64,000 nt of DNA from Phanerochaete sordida (GCA_019973155.2 BPQB01000001.1:1302001-1366000), one strand, 5' to 3'. Positions 22,101-33,261 are shown, counted from the stretch's first letter. Numbers and translations are program-made. Notes: generated by a model not told the origin, from the letters alone.

Positions 22101-23440
22101 CGACGTTAAGGACCTACCTAGGGCACGCGAGCTTCTTCAAGACTATCTCGACGGGTTCCTGAAGGTACGTGGACCGATACTATTTTACTGCGGACTCCGT
22201 CGCTGATTGCTGTTCATTCAGATGCACCCTGATCATGTCAAGCCTAACCATCACTACGTCACCCACACATTCGACCAAATCCCTGACTACGGCCCGGTCT
22301 ATGGGTTCTGGACGTACCTGTTCGAACGCCTGAACAAGGTGCTGAAGGGTTTCTCCGTCAATGGGCATGCCGGTGGCGAGCTTGAGGTGACATTCTTTCG
22401 CCAATTCCACCGGCAAGCGAAACTCCAGTCAATGGTACGTCTACCTTTAATCTAATGCTTGATTTGCTCTGAATATCATGAATCTGTAGCTGGAGAATCT
22501 TGCGCAGGTGTCTGTGGATGGCGATGAAGCTGCGATTGAGGATCGTGCTGTCAGAGAAGCAGCACGTATCCTCATGAAGACCGACAACGACACACGCGGA
22601 ACAGTCGCCGATTTGGCCCAGCAAACATCTGATCTGGCTAATCAATGTACGTCCCGGTTACACACACACACAGAGGCCATGCTAATTAATTTCCTACCAG
22701 TTTCGGTCGAGTTTGAGCTCGGTCCTGGGCGCAGGTCTAACCTCAACCTTGGAGAACAGAACGGCCTCCTAGAGTACTACACAATCAAGTACCCCGCTGC
22801 GCAAGTGGTTGCTCGCGCGAACACCGCTCCTCCTCCGGAATCCAGCTACCTCACCGACACAGCCCTCTTTCACGACTATGTCACCCTCCACGGACGCAGA
22901 ATTGTACCGTCCCGCTTCGATGGGCGTGCCGGTAACTCGATAGTTCAAATCAACCATGGAGATGAACGGTTTGTCGGCGAAGTTCAGCTGATACTGAGCC
23001 ATTCACAGCCGCTTAACGGGTGTACCACACGGAGAGAGCAGCTGATCGGCGTCCGCTGGTTCAAGCGTGCGCGTCCCGAGATCGCAGACATATGGGATCC
23101 ATAGTACGTGCTTATTGCTACGGCTTAGCGTCAACTAACTGTTGTCGACCAGCCCGGAGCTGGAAGTTCTGTTCTGGGAACACGGGGTTTACCTAGACCC
23201 TAACCGCGAGGGCCCCCCCTTTCTCCTTCCTGTCAAGGCCGTCTTGTCGCAGGCCTGCCGGCTGGCCATCCGTTTGCCGTCCCAACATGAGACAGACGAG
23301 CCGCCCGAGGAAGACGCTCCAGAGCGTCGAGGCGCCATGATTTGGGCAACTTGTGGGCTTACAAGGGTTCGTACATTATTTTGAATAGCGAACGACATAC
23401 CCTGATGTGTGAACGCGCTTCTAGGACGTCTGTGTGATCT
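19189..23440 (+). CDS. Tnp2-type (CACTA superfamily) transposase
   Basis: A long gene with more than ten short introns, roughly 1,150 residues. Exon 1 is MPSSSKRTATGR. Exon 2 opens with VPCHCSDCNGRMVKPW, a Cys/His-rich start common in basidiomycete Tnp2 proteins, then a Ser/Asp-rich linker. A zinc-binding region follows (CPKCFRVYPG ... CTACETPLF). The Transposase_21 core includes CRLCGFGDSGSGNHFCTKCK, the family hallmark DPMHNVLLG (near 21445), a region rich in Lys/Glu, and YGFWTYLFERLNKVLKGF (near 22290). The C-terminal part has a chromodomain-like or receptor-like beta-rich segment (ILSHSQPLNGCTTR). The end is uncertain: after the last clear exon (GAMIWATCGLTR) an intron would lead to a stop near 23440. 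The protein would cut and paste the element. Confidence 0.75.
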
Positions 23441-24640
23441 AGCAGTACCCGCGTTCACGGTCTTGGGTGTCCGGGGTCCCTGCGAAAGCGACGGCAAGCT
23501 GCGTTTCATGCCGCCTTCTGCTTGCGCACTGCGCGTACTGATTTGCCGCAGCCACAACGTACGTGTTTTCCTTCTCTTTCTCTACCTCTTGACCTCACGC
23601 TCTTCCTGTACATCGCCAACAAGAAATAGGCACGGCACATCTCGCGGGCCCTCTCGGCTGGACGCTGCGGCGCCCACGGCGTGGAATCGACAAGCTTTTC
23701 GTGGACACGCAACTCGGAGCACTTCGTCGAGGGTGACGAACGGAGTCGAAAGCTTGTGCGCGTCGTGCGTACGTAGCCTCACTCCAATATCCGCCCCGCG
23801 CTCCTCGCTGACCGCGTCGCAGGCGGCCGCGTCGACCCTGCGCAGCATTTGGTGCGTGCACCGTCCCTCCCTCCCATCCGCGCGCTGACGCAGCGCAGTA
23901 TCCTGCCAATGAAGAGCGGGCTCTCGTGGTCCGAGTCTCTGCGGCTGCACGGCGCGCCGGAGGCGGCGGCCGCGCCCGCGCACGATCTTGCGCCGCGGCG
24001 CATGGCAGACTCGTACTGTGAGCTGCTGCGCTTCGGCGGTGCGCCGGCGCTGCTCGAGGCATACACGAACACGAGCGACGGGATCTGCACAGGGAATCTC
24101 ATGGAGCACCTCGACTCGCTCGCGGGCAGCATCGCGTACAAGCACTTGCTCAGGCCCGTCGAGCGCATCGCGGCGCCCGCCGCGCTCGGCTTCTACCTCG
24201 TCAAGGCGAGCGTCAACCGGTGCGTGCTGCGTGTGGCGTTTCTGGGGGCGCGCTGATGGTGGGTGCAGGCTGGATATGCTCGCGTACATGAGCCCCGTGC
24301 GCGACCTGCGCAGGTCGTGTAAGTCGGCCGCTCGTCAATGGAGGTAGCGGTGCGCATGGAGGCGCTGAACAGCGACGGCTCGGAGGAGACGGTCATGCTC
24401 GGTGCGTGCGCCGCTTGCTGCGCGCGGCGGCGCTGACGCCCCGCAGGCCGCTTCTGCATGGTGTGCCGCGACAGCAAGACGCACAAGGCGCACCCGGTGA
24501 ACCCGATCGTCCTCGAGACGGCGGAGGACCAGCAGCTCTGGCGCATGCGCGAAGGTGCGCTCTCCGCCCGTGGTGCGCGGCGCAGCCGTCACCAACGGCT
24601 TGTACGGCAGCATGTCCACGAAGCTGCCCTTTTGCATGCT
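23441..24640 (+). pseudogene. GC3-rich exons of unknown origin inside the transposon
   Basis: At least four exon-like blocks lie between the two transposon genes. The longest (about 23900-24220) reads ILPMKSGLSWSES ... SYCELLRFGGAPALLEAYTN ... APAALGFYLVKASVNR. It joins in phase to LDMLAYMSPVRDLRR. A further block reads EALNSDGSEETVMLG, then GRFCMVCRDSKTHKAHPVN. Third-position GC is much higher than in the transposase. One junction (24310-24340) cannot be spliced with an intron of normal length, and no start codon could be fixed. Thus this looks like a broken gene or a captured host fragment. The family was not recognised. Confidence 0.4.
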
Positions 24641-24936
24641 CTCTGCACGCATGACGAAGGGGAGAAGGCAAGTGCGCGTCGTTTAGCTTGTGCTCTCGCG
24701 ATGCGCTTATGCTGTGGTTACAGGAGAGGAAGAAATATTTGGCACACCTGTATCATTCTCGAGGCCCACGCATTTATTATTTTCTGCCCCATTTTATTCA
24801 CCGATTTCTACAGAGTCCGCCACTGTCTCAAATCGGATACATGCAGGTAAGTACGGCGAAGGTCAAGGTCCTTGTTAGAACACGAATAGCGCGCTGCGGC
24901 GACATGGTCAAGAGTACAAGAACAACCTCCCTGTCT
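24641..24936. other. Non-coding stretch inside the transposon
   Basis: AT-richer DNA between the GC-rich exons and the stop of the second transposon gene. It may include the end of the former (an open stretch ERKKYLAHLYHSRG near 24735). Nothing else was seen. Confidence 0.3.
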
Positions 24937-26619
24937 TCAATCTGATACCTCGCCGCTGTCTTCTACGTCAGCATCACCACCACCCTGCGGCTCGTCATCT
25001 CCGTCACCCTCATCACCCCCCTCCGCGCCACCTCTATCACTTGCACCACCTGCCTCGCCCTCGTCGTCACTGAGTGGCAGGTTATCCGGGCCAAAACCCT
25101 CGGGATCCTTCTTGACCATGTTCACCTGGGCCCAGGTGCCGTCTTGCTTCGCCTTCGCCTTGTATTTCCTGCTGATCATGACGGGGTAGACCTTCCCCTT
25201 GGGTACAGTCTTCCTCGAGAAACGACCCAGGTCGACGCGCTTGAGTGTCTTGATCGCTGCGGGGGCGTCGCTCTTAAAGTGCTCGTCGTGCAGGAAGTCG
25301 AGCTCGGCCACGATGGCCTGATACTACAAATGGTACGTCAGCAGTACCTCAGTGACGCAGAAACTAAGCCACGTACACGCTGAGTCTGCCAGGTGAAGGA
25401 CCGCCTCTCGAGGATCTTGACTCCTGCCTGGATCTCTTCCTCGGTGAGTCTGCACTGTTCCGCAGCCGCAGTGTACAGCTGCGGGTCGCGTGTTCCGGGA
25501 TCATCACCGCTGAAGGTACTGATCTCCTCGCTCATGTTTGGCGTAGAGATCAGCTTGCGCGGATTGACACCGTGCTTCTTCTCGAAGTGACCGCAAGCCT
25601 TCTTGCGCCGAACCTTTTTCTAGATAAGAACCGGCGTCAGCTACAGGTCAAAACGGTACGCCGGTGAGACAGTTCAGTCACCTCGCGCTGACGAGCAGTC
25701 CGTCTCCCCTTATCGCGGTTATCGAACCGCTTCGCAGCCCTTGCAGGGTTCTTCTTCTGACGGTACGATGTTTGCCAGCTGCGAATCCTACCCTTGACCA
25801 TTTCCCTCACGTCAGATACGGTGAAGTTGACGTCCTTGTGGCTTATCGTCCACGTGTCGCGATTCTATGCACGGTGAGTGACGACTGGCAAGATATCGAT
25901 GGCTGAACAGTTTGCCTTACAGTCTGCTTGTCGACCACAAGCTTTGTGACATGGTCGACGACTTTCATGTTGGTAGGATGGCAGACTTCCGCGTCCCAAT
26001 CAACTTCGAGGAGCCCATCGCCGGTCTTCGGCGTCGGAGGCTCTGCCCCGCCGCGCTTCATGATGAACGGATTTTTGGCAAGGCCGGTTGAGTTGTACAT
26101 CTGAATTCCGACATCGGTCTAACATACATCAGCTACAGACCTGCATATGAACGTACAAATGTTCACGATGGTGCGTACCTGCAGCTCGCCCTTGACTACC
26201 TCCTGTTTTTGGGATAGCTCCGCTCCTGGCGCCATCAGGATAAGACGCGGCCCGTCGTCGGGCTCATCAGCGTCGCTACTTTCCGGTGTAGCTTGACGGC
26301 GGCGGCGGCGGCGAGGACGGTGAGCAGCTTCTTTTTCTTTTGCTCGCCTCTTGCTAGGGCGCTGACCTTTGTCCTGCTCTGCAAGAGCTGGATCAATGGC
26401 TGGCGCATCCCGGCGGCTGGCGGGCTGAGCAGTAGGCGGCGCAGGAGCACCTCCAGTCAGCTCGCGCCATTCTTGCAACGTCGGAGGTGAGCAGTCCGGG
26501 TCGTCGTCCTTCAGCGCACGCTTAAACGCGCTGTATCGAGCCCACTCGCTCGCGAGGCCGTTCGGAGCGCTCGCGGAGCCCGAGGCAGCTCTAGAGGCAC
26601 TTGACCCGGCGTGAGGCAT
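24937..26619 (-). CDS. Second transposon gene, convergent to the transposase; function unknown
   Basis: About six exons. The protein begins MPHAGSSASRAASGSASAPN and has a short helical piece (SEWARYSAFKRALKDDDPD). A disordered Lys/Arg-rich block follows (RPSKRRAKEKE, then a run of Arg), and then exons reading LLEVDWDAEVCHPTNMKVVD, SWQTSYRQKKNPARAAKRFD and KKVRRKKACGHFEKKHGVNP. The last exon is basic at first (RFSRKTVPKGKVYPVMISRK) and ends in a long Asp/Glu/Gly-rich acidic tail. The basic central part could bind DNA and the acidic tail is typical of chromatin-associated proteins, but no known domain was recognised. Plant CACTA elements also carry a second gene (TnpA-like), so an accessory role in transposition is possible. 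Confidence 0.55.
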
Positions 26620-27364
26620 GCCTCAACCGAGCAGTGGGCTGGTGGGGGATGTGGGCGACGAGGGGATGAAGAAAAGATGCATCAAAGGGTGCGGACCATT
26701 ATTTATACCATTTCCGCAATTTTTTCTGACAGGGACTCAACCTAGCTGGTATGGTGCTTCCACTTCCTTATATCCCGTTATATATCACCTGTCAGAGTGT
26801 TGTTACCTACGTCAACACCACATATAAACAGGTTCTGAGGTCCTTACAAGTGTGATTAGAAGTCCTGTAAGACGTATAAGTAGATCTGCTGAGGCAGTCT
26901 AAGACGTCGTCGTTTACCTCTTTACATGTAAGCTTAAGTGGCATGTCCGGATATCTTGTAGCCTATCTGTACGTCTCACTCACAGGGCGGCACAGTCACC
27001 CTACCAGGAGTCCGGCGAGCCGTCCTCAACATCATTTGCACAGACACATGCAGGTCCGTAAATGTAAATCAGCATTAGCTGTGCAGAGGCCCCGGCACCG
27101 CGCACAGGCCGTCTAATCGACCCTACGTACAGGCCGCCTGGTCACATATGGACATTCCTAAACCGAACCCATACAGCGGGCGCCTGCACCCAGTGAATGT
27201 AGATTGTCCAGATCATTTAACAGTGCGAAGTGCGAAGCGTGCGTCGCGGGCTGTGCGTGAGATGCTCGCCACTGGTAAATCGTCTGGGCGCGGTCCGTGC
27301 GGGCACGGTGGAGAGCATTGAGCCTGAGGGTCACTTCGATCTGGAAGAAAGCGGCGATGCAGCC
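26620..27364. other. Right flank of the transposon and spacer to the DUF6534 gene
   Basis: 745 bases with no gene. Short related words recur (GTCCTTACAAG, AGTCCTGTAAGACG, GTCTAAGACG between 26840 and 26910), as do CTGTAC/GTACAG words, as expected of transposase-binding subterminal repeats. The transposon should end near 27130, and the rest is host spacer. Confidence 0.45.
27004..27040 (-). repeat. Right subterminal repeat block of the transposon
   Basis: It contains the 19-base direct repeat partner (27004-27022) and, overlapping it, the inverted partner of the left block (27020-27040: GAGGACGG directly joined to AACATCATTTGCA on the plus strand as reverse complements). Confidence 0.5.
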
Positions 27365-29025
27365 TTAGACTAAGTGCTCTATGTTGATGCTGGAGAGGTG
27401 GATGGAGTTCATGAACGCCTCTTCCAGCTTGTCGCGAATTTCCCGGCGTGCGTTCAGCCTATGACGGGCGATGTCAGAACTGCACATCTCACCGCCAGAA
27501 GGCTGAACGTACATCGCTAGCATGGTCGTGCAGTAGACTTTACTGATGACTGCGATAATGCCGATGAAGGCAAGGCTGTGTTCCCAGGCATAAAACTGAT
27601 AGGAGGCGAAGTCAATTGGACTGCGTCAAAGATTAACGAGTGGCTCGTACCGTTATAAGAATAGAGGCGGAAACAACGCTGTAGTGATGTGAGCAGCCGT
27701 TAGGACGACCCGGGCTGAGAGCAGGCTTTGCACGATGCTACGCACAATGTGACGGCACTTGTGTGCACTGTGTATCTTAGAAGTTTGTCGATGACATGTC
27801 TCGTCCTGCGACGCACATCAGCACAGCTCGGCTTGGTAGATTCGACGTGACTCACCGGCCAAAGTCCAAGCGGTTCTGCTTCAAGTAATACGAGAAAATC
27901 GCGGTCGTCACCAGGTCTGTGGCGACGCACACGGATATCGCGGAGTCGAATACAGCCTGGCGGCGCGGCGGTCATCGCACATGCGCCTGAACGAAAGCAC
28001 AGTGACGTACGATGGCGGTCTGGTCCCCACGCAGCGCCTCCCACGTGCCGAATCTAAAGCTGCACAGGAGTCAGGCCAAGGCGCGCCAAGCGCGCGGGCA
28101 GCGGACGCACAAGAACTGGCAGCTCGCTGAAACACAGGCGGGGTGAGCAACTGAATGGGCTGCTGGCGCGGTGGCGCGGCGGCTTACCAAGGCTGAGGCC
28201 GAACTTCGCTGTCAGGAGGAACGCCTGCAGGGCGGTCAGCGTGTGCAGCGGCGCGAGGGCACTGGGGCGCACGCACGGGGATGGCCGTTATGACCCAGCA
28301 GCCGTCGCTCACTGCAGCGCTGCTCAGCGATGCCAGGTACGCAGGTCTCGCGGGAGCCGACTCACACTGCCATATGCGATAAATATAGAACCTGGTGATA
28401 CGTCGGTCAGCGGCGTGCCAAAAACAACACGGGGAGGGCGCTGACCCTTGAGTGATGATGACGATGAGGTGCTAGACGTTCTTCAGCCGCTGTCCCACCA
28501 CGGGGAAGATCCACTGACCGATAATAGTACCGCGGCCTGAGGGATCATCAGCACCCGAACAATTGAAGCAGATGCGCGACTTACCGCCGTACTCCTGGAA
28601 AGCGCGTCAGAAGTGTCGGTTTTCTGGGAAACAGAACTCTACTCACCAGGTGATGGTATAGAGGCCTGCGCCCGCGTTGATGAGGGATCGCGCAAAGTAG
28701 ATGTACATCGCATGGAGCCACAGCGCGGTGTGTACGCATTCTAGCAGCCTGGGCCCGTTGTCAGGAAGCGCGTTCGACCAAGAGCTGGAAGCACGTACCA
28801 GACCCCAAGGACGTAGTTCCGCATCCACGGCGAGTCCGCGAGGTACGTCGTCCAATAGAAGTACATTTGGCACGAGAGGACACCGAAGAGACTGCCGCGA
28901 GTGCCAAACGTCAGCCAGCCATTGCACCGCGCCACGCAGAGCACTCACATGAGGCTCAGGGCGAGGAGCAGCAGGAACGGCCCCGCCATGACCTCCAGGT
29001 CGGGCGACATCATCACCTCCTCCAT
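27365..29025 (-). CDS. DUF6534-type seven-helix membrane protein
   Basis: A multi-exon gene. Exon 1 (MEEVMMSPDLEVMAGPFLLL, then LALSLM) joins FGVLSCQMYFYWTTYLADSP, the usual opening of the family. It is followed by ECVHTALWLHAMYIYFARSL. After several exons comes HTLTALQAFLLTAKFGLSL, then CVATDLVTTAIFSYYLKQNR and LDFGR, and TRHVIDKLLRYTVHTSAV. The end is HSLAFIGIIAVISKVYCTTM, then LAM and LNARREIREKLEEAFMNSIH. These segments follow the order of basidiomycete DUF6534 proteins. The function is unknown, with a receptor-like topology suggested by seven helices. The middle exons (28150-28620) were hard to splice cleanly, so partial decay is possible. It is the first host gene right of the transposon. 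Confidence 0.7.
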
Positions 29026-30003
29026 CGTGCGCACCAGGCCGCTCCTCCACAGGACAGCGGGTGTGGTCAGGGTCCCGAGGGGGCGCACGCTGCGCGCTGC
29101 CGCGGCCGTATTATAGCACGCGCCGCAGCGCCCGCCGGGCCCATGTTCTGGGTATTTGCGTTCGAGCCCCAGGAGCGCACACGGGAGATCGGGGATAAAC
29201 TCTGCGCGGGGGCCCTATCTTGCGCACGATCGACCGTGCGCGGCGGCGGCCAGTTCACACCCGGCGGCGGCCCCTGCGTGCGCGCGCCGGATCTGGCTGC
29301 AGCGGCGCCGCGAGTGCGCGGAGGGGCCGCCGGGGCGTGTGTAGATGTCCGCGAGCCCTGGTGAGCGAAGTCCCGGTGCGAGCTGTGAGGCGGCAGAGGG
29401 GAGATTCAGGAGCACACATGAACCGTATCGGACAACTGCGAGAACGCCGATGACTAGTGGGCGCGGGCGGTCACCTGCAGTCACGTACTCCCTGGGCGCA
29501 TGGGTCGTGGAGGCAAATATTCGCTCGCAATATTCCTCGTTCCGATTGCCTTCACAAAAGCACCCAGCTAGCCGCGGACTTCTGGCAAGCAGTCTAGATA
29601 GATATCCAGGCCCGGAACGCGTAACGAGGGCATGTGAGTGACGACGTGGTGATATAGCTACCGAGCGCAATTCACTGCGAGGTGGTTGTTATCAAGCCTT
29701 ACGCAGCGATGTTCTTTCTTTAGGTAAGAGCGTATTCACATGCCGGCGCGGGCGGTGGCCTGCTGAGCCTATAGCACAAATTCTGCGCGATGAGGCGAAC
29801 TGAGGAGCGGCCGGGCAGGGACATGAGGATACAGACTTGATGATGATTCCTGTGCAGACAACGATACGCATGTTTGATTGTATATTCCCACCGAGAAAGA
29901 TATATGTCCGACCAGGATACTTGACGTGTGCCTTCGTAAGTGACCAATGCAGGGAGAAAATGCGAATGAAGCAGACAGCAGCCGGCTGCACGTCTGTGAT
30001 CCA
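29026..30003. other. Spacer between DUF6534 gene and RhoGDI gene
   Basis: About 980 bases with no reading frame of conserved character. Nothing recognisable beyond GC-rich palindrome-like runs near 29110-29330. Confidence 0.4.
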
Positions 30004-30975
30004 TCACCACTCCTTCCCGAGCTTGAAGGACCATTCCCAATCTGAGACCGCGTATCAGCGGAACATGTGGGACCAAGACATGGGGAGCCACGCACCAGCG
30101 TACACCTCGCCGTCATCGTCGACCACACGACTCCGCACGCTGTACGTTCCAGAGCGCGCGAGCATGCCGGAGGGGGACTCCTCGGGGTCGAAGTTCTTGA
30201 CGTACGGCTCGCCCTTGGGGTTGACACCGTACGAGCCGAGCATCTGCTCCATCTTGTCCACTGCGTTACGCGTCAGATGGTCTGAAGCCGCCCAGCAGAG
30301 ACGCGAGCTTACCCCGCACACCGGCGCGCTTGACGACCTGCATGTACCTGACACCCTGGAGGAGGGTCAGCGAGGCGACGCTGGCGGACACAGGTAGCTA
30401 CGTACAGAGATGATGCTGTGGTTCACCTGGAAGGTTATCCGCACGCTGGAGGGGCAATCAGCATGGCTGGCAGACAATAGACGGGAAGCACGCACTTGTA
30501 CTCGATGCCCTCCTTGATCGTGACCGGGTTCTTCTTCATGTCCGCAAGCACAGCCGGGTTTTGGAGGTTCATGATGAGGGTCTTGCCTGGCGGCATCGAC
30601 GGGGACGCAAGCTCGAGGGTGAGGATGGTGACCTGCACGGGGCTCAGCAGTGCAGGCTGGGGGACACGGACGCGGCGCGCACCTTGGGACCGTTGGCAGC
30701 GCCCGCGGCGCCGGGGACGATGCCGAGGCTAGCCTTCCAGCGGGCGAGCGACTCGTCCTCGGCATCGAGGGTCGCGTACTCGTCGACGGTCTTGGCGGTG
30801 CCCGGCTTGTAGCCTGCGGAGGGGGACGTGAGCTGATGGCGATGACACGTCTGGGATCACGGAGGCAGACCTGGGGTGGCGGAGGGCGCGAAGTCGTCTT
30901 CGTCGTGGTGCTGGGGGGCGGGGTGAGCTGCGGTGGACGGCGAGGGCAATGGAGACGACTGACTGGAGCAGACAT
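30004..30975 (-). CDS. RDI1: Rho GDP-dissociation inhibitor
   Basis: Exons give an almost complete RhoGDI: an acidic N-terminal arm (HDEDDFAPSATPG) joined by an intron to YKPGTAKTVDEYATLDAEDE, then SLARWKASLGIVPG, VTILTLELASPSMPPGKTLI, ITFQVNHSIISG, RYMQVVKRAGVR and VDKMEQMLGSYGVNP. The segment GTYSVRSRVVDDDG follows, and the last exon ends DWEWSFKLGKEW. These are the regulatory arm and the immunoglobulin-like sandwich with its geranylgeranyl pocket. The protein extracts Rho/Cdc42 GTPases from membranes in the GDP state. The stop is firm. The start is not: the only nearby ATG (30975) is out of frame with the acidic arm, and only an intron of 32 bases would connect them. Confidence 0.85.
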
Positions 30976-31470
30976 CGTGGCTGGTGGTCGTTGGGGACAA
31001 GCAATGCGGAGGGGACCCTGCAGGCGGTCGAGGCTGTAGCCCTGGGGCCCGTTACCAGACTATTGATCGATTTCTCACGCGTCCCATCGCCCTTTGCCGC
31101 GCGCTTCCTCCGCGGGGACCCACTGGCGCCTACCGCACCCCGCCCTTGTTCGTCGCCCACCAGAGCGCGGCCTCGCTTTGCGCCATCGCGCACACCCCTG
31201 AGGTCACCTGGGCCCGTCTTGTATTCAACAAGGACCCAGCCGGCCGCTTCGTCGCATAGAGTACATATATAGGCATCCTAGTTCATACACATAAGATCCT
31301 CGGCATATCCTCTCGAAACACATTTGGCACTACAGCAACCTAGCATGGTGTAACACAAGAAACCCCCTTCGTCGGCGGCGGTTAGATCTCGCAAACCCTG
31401 ACATTGTCGTCTATAATAAACGAGGGCGGCCGTCTCATTACGGGCGCATCCGCTGGGACTTTTCCAGGGA
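30976..31470. other. Spacer between RhoGDI and CCCH gene
   Basis: About 495 bases with no gene. It should hold the RDI1 promoter and the 3' untranslated region of the CCCH gene. A missing 5' exon of RDI1 could lie here. Confidence 0.35.
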
Positions 31471-33261
31471 CTACTGCCGCTCTTCTGGGTCCGTCGGGGG
31501 ATGCATGCCTTCTGCGCGTTCTATGAATTCAGCAGGCGTCGTCCGCGCGCACCGGCGTCCTTGTACTCACCGCCCTTAAACCAGCACTTTCCCTTGCTGA
31601 GATGGAAGCAGTTCGCCCCGCCTGGGCAGACATGTCCCTAGGAAACGCGTGAGCGCCTGCGCCCCTGCCCGATCCCCATCGGCGGGCACGCACCCAGCAG
31701 CAGCGGCCGCCATGCGGACACTCGAGTCCTGCGCACGCACGTCAGCGAAGCTCGCGTTGCAAATGCGATGGCCGCCGCACCGTTTTTGAGATAATTGCAC
31801 GGCGCCTTCTTCGCGTTCTTCGCGAGGATGTCGAGCTGCTCCGCGGTGAGGGCCCAGTCGTGCGAGTACTTGCACCCCGGCTGTCGCGCGCGGTCAGCGC
31901 CGCCCCACGCACACGCCCCGCGCACTCACGCCCTTCGAGCAGCTCATCAGGTAGTGCTCGTTGCACGGCGGCGGGACCTCTGCAAGCTCGTCAGCGCGCG
32001 CGCGGACAGGGGCGGGGGGACGCGTCACGTTTGTGCAGGGGCTGGCGCACGCCGCGTGAGCATCGCGCGGGCGGGCGGGCACGCAGGCGGACGCACCTTC
32101 GTCGGGTCGACCGGCCTGCCCGGCGTCACCGTGGGCCCGGGCGACGCGGCGGCGGCCTGCGACGCGATGTCGCTGCCGGTGCCGGGGCTCGTGAGGCCCG
32201 CGGTCGAGGGCGAGCGCGCGGAGCCGAGCGGCGAGACGGGGCTGTGCGCGGCGGGGGGCAGCGCGCGCAGCGCGGGCGGCGCGCGCCCCGCGACGAAGAG
32301 GTCGGGGATGTGCATCGCGGGGATCGCGAGCTGGCGCAGCTCCGCGGCGGGCTCGTCGCCGCCGTGGAACAGCACGAGCTTGCCGAGGAGCTCCTCGGCG
32401 GCGAGGGCGCGCACGGTCGGGACGAGGCTGTCGCCGGCGTTGCCTGCGCGGGACGAGCGTCAGCAGATAACGGCGAGAGCCAGCGGGGGAATGACCCGTG
32501 AAGAAGACCCGGAGGGTCTGCGGGAAGCGGGCGAAGGTGTCGAGTTGCTCTGCGGGCCGCGCGGCGAGCTGTCAGTCAGCACGCAGCTGCAGCGATACGG
32601 CCGACGCACGCTGTATCTTCGAGGTAATGGCGTCATTGCCCGCCTCGACCTCGACCACCTGGAAGCGCGGCGACGTCTGGCTGAACCCTGCGACGAACCC
32701 TTCGAACTGGTCGGCTGTGCAGACGGCGTGGCTGAGAAGCGTGTCAAGCATGGAACGGCGGTTGAAGTAAATCGTAATCCAGAAACTGAGGCGGCCAAAG
32801 ACCTGCACGCCCTCCTGGGAAAGGTACTCGGCGATCCCCTTGGTCGCGAGCTGCGCGGCCTGGCGGCCGCCGGCGGGCCCCTGCCTTAGCAGCGACGGGC
32901 TGAAGACGTTCGCCTCGGCGTCGACGACGCAGATGATGAGCGGGTTCTGGTTCTGCGGGCGGGGCGCACGCGCGCACGCGGAGGGGGTCAGCGCCATTCG
33001 GGGGGCCCGCGCTAGCACCACGGGGCGCCGTACCTTAATGGTCTCCAGCGAGGAGATCTGGCGGTTAAGGGTCGTGACCTGCGCATTATGCGCCTTTTTG
33101 TCGCGCTCAGCCGACTCGACGACGGTGGCATGAGCCTGCTTCCAGACGGATAGCTCTAAGTCCAGCTCGGCGACGCGGGACTCGAGATCTGCGTTGCGGT
33201 TGACGGTCGCCGTGGACAAATCTGGCGGCGGGGCGGTCAGCGTCGGGGGCGGGTGAGACAC
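31471..33261 (-). CDS. Coiled-coil / NYN-like (DUF7923-type) / CCCH zinc finger protein, copy 1
   Basis: Residues about 20-70 are heptad-like (LESRVAELDLELSVWKQAHA ... LNRQISSLETIK). A domain follows that opens LIICVVDAEANVFSPSLL and continues GRLSFWITIYFNRRSMLDTL, VVEVEAGNDAITSKIQ, then after an intron EQLDTFARFPQTLRVFFTG. It looks like a NYN/PIN-type nuclease fold with early and late Asp residues, but this is inference. A Pro/Ser-rich linker leads to CCCH fingers split over short exons: CNEHYLMSCSKG, CKYSHDWALTAEQLDILAKN, then CPGGANCFHLSKGKCWFKG. The final exon gives ERAEGMHPPTDPEERQ. RNA binding is expected from the fingers. The N-terminus is uncertain: no ATG was found in frame upstream of VSHPPPTLTAPP. 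Confidence 0.65.

Larger units (their letters stand above)
18850..27140 (+). mobile_element. CACTA/Tnp2-type DNA transposon, about 8.3 kb
   Basis: The element is defined by a Tnp2-type transposase gene (plus), a second gene of unknown function on the minus strand converging on it, and related non-coding flanks. The flanks share TGCAGATGATGTT (18907-18919) and its inverted near-copy at 27028-27040 (12 of 13). Each is followed inward by GAGGACGG (18933-18940; inverted at 27020-27027). They also share the direct repeat CCAGG-N-GTCCGGCGA-N-CCG (18965-18983 and 27004-27022) and scattered CTGTAC-type words. Exact ends and target-site duplication could not be fixed, so the outer limits are approximate. 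Coding frames have no in-frame stops outside plausible introns, so it may be fairly young. Confidence 0.65.

Noticed and set aside
23441..24640. TET/JBP-type dioxygenase linked to a fungal KDZ transposon
   Set aside because: Such genes accompany some basidiomycete transposons, but no HxD...H iron-binding pattern is present here and the transposase is of Tnp2 type.
31795..32889. Long plus-strand open frame opposite the first CCCH gene
   Set aside because: It is antisense to exons with recognisable zinc-finger and NYN-like motifs and has only low-complexity composition.
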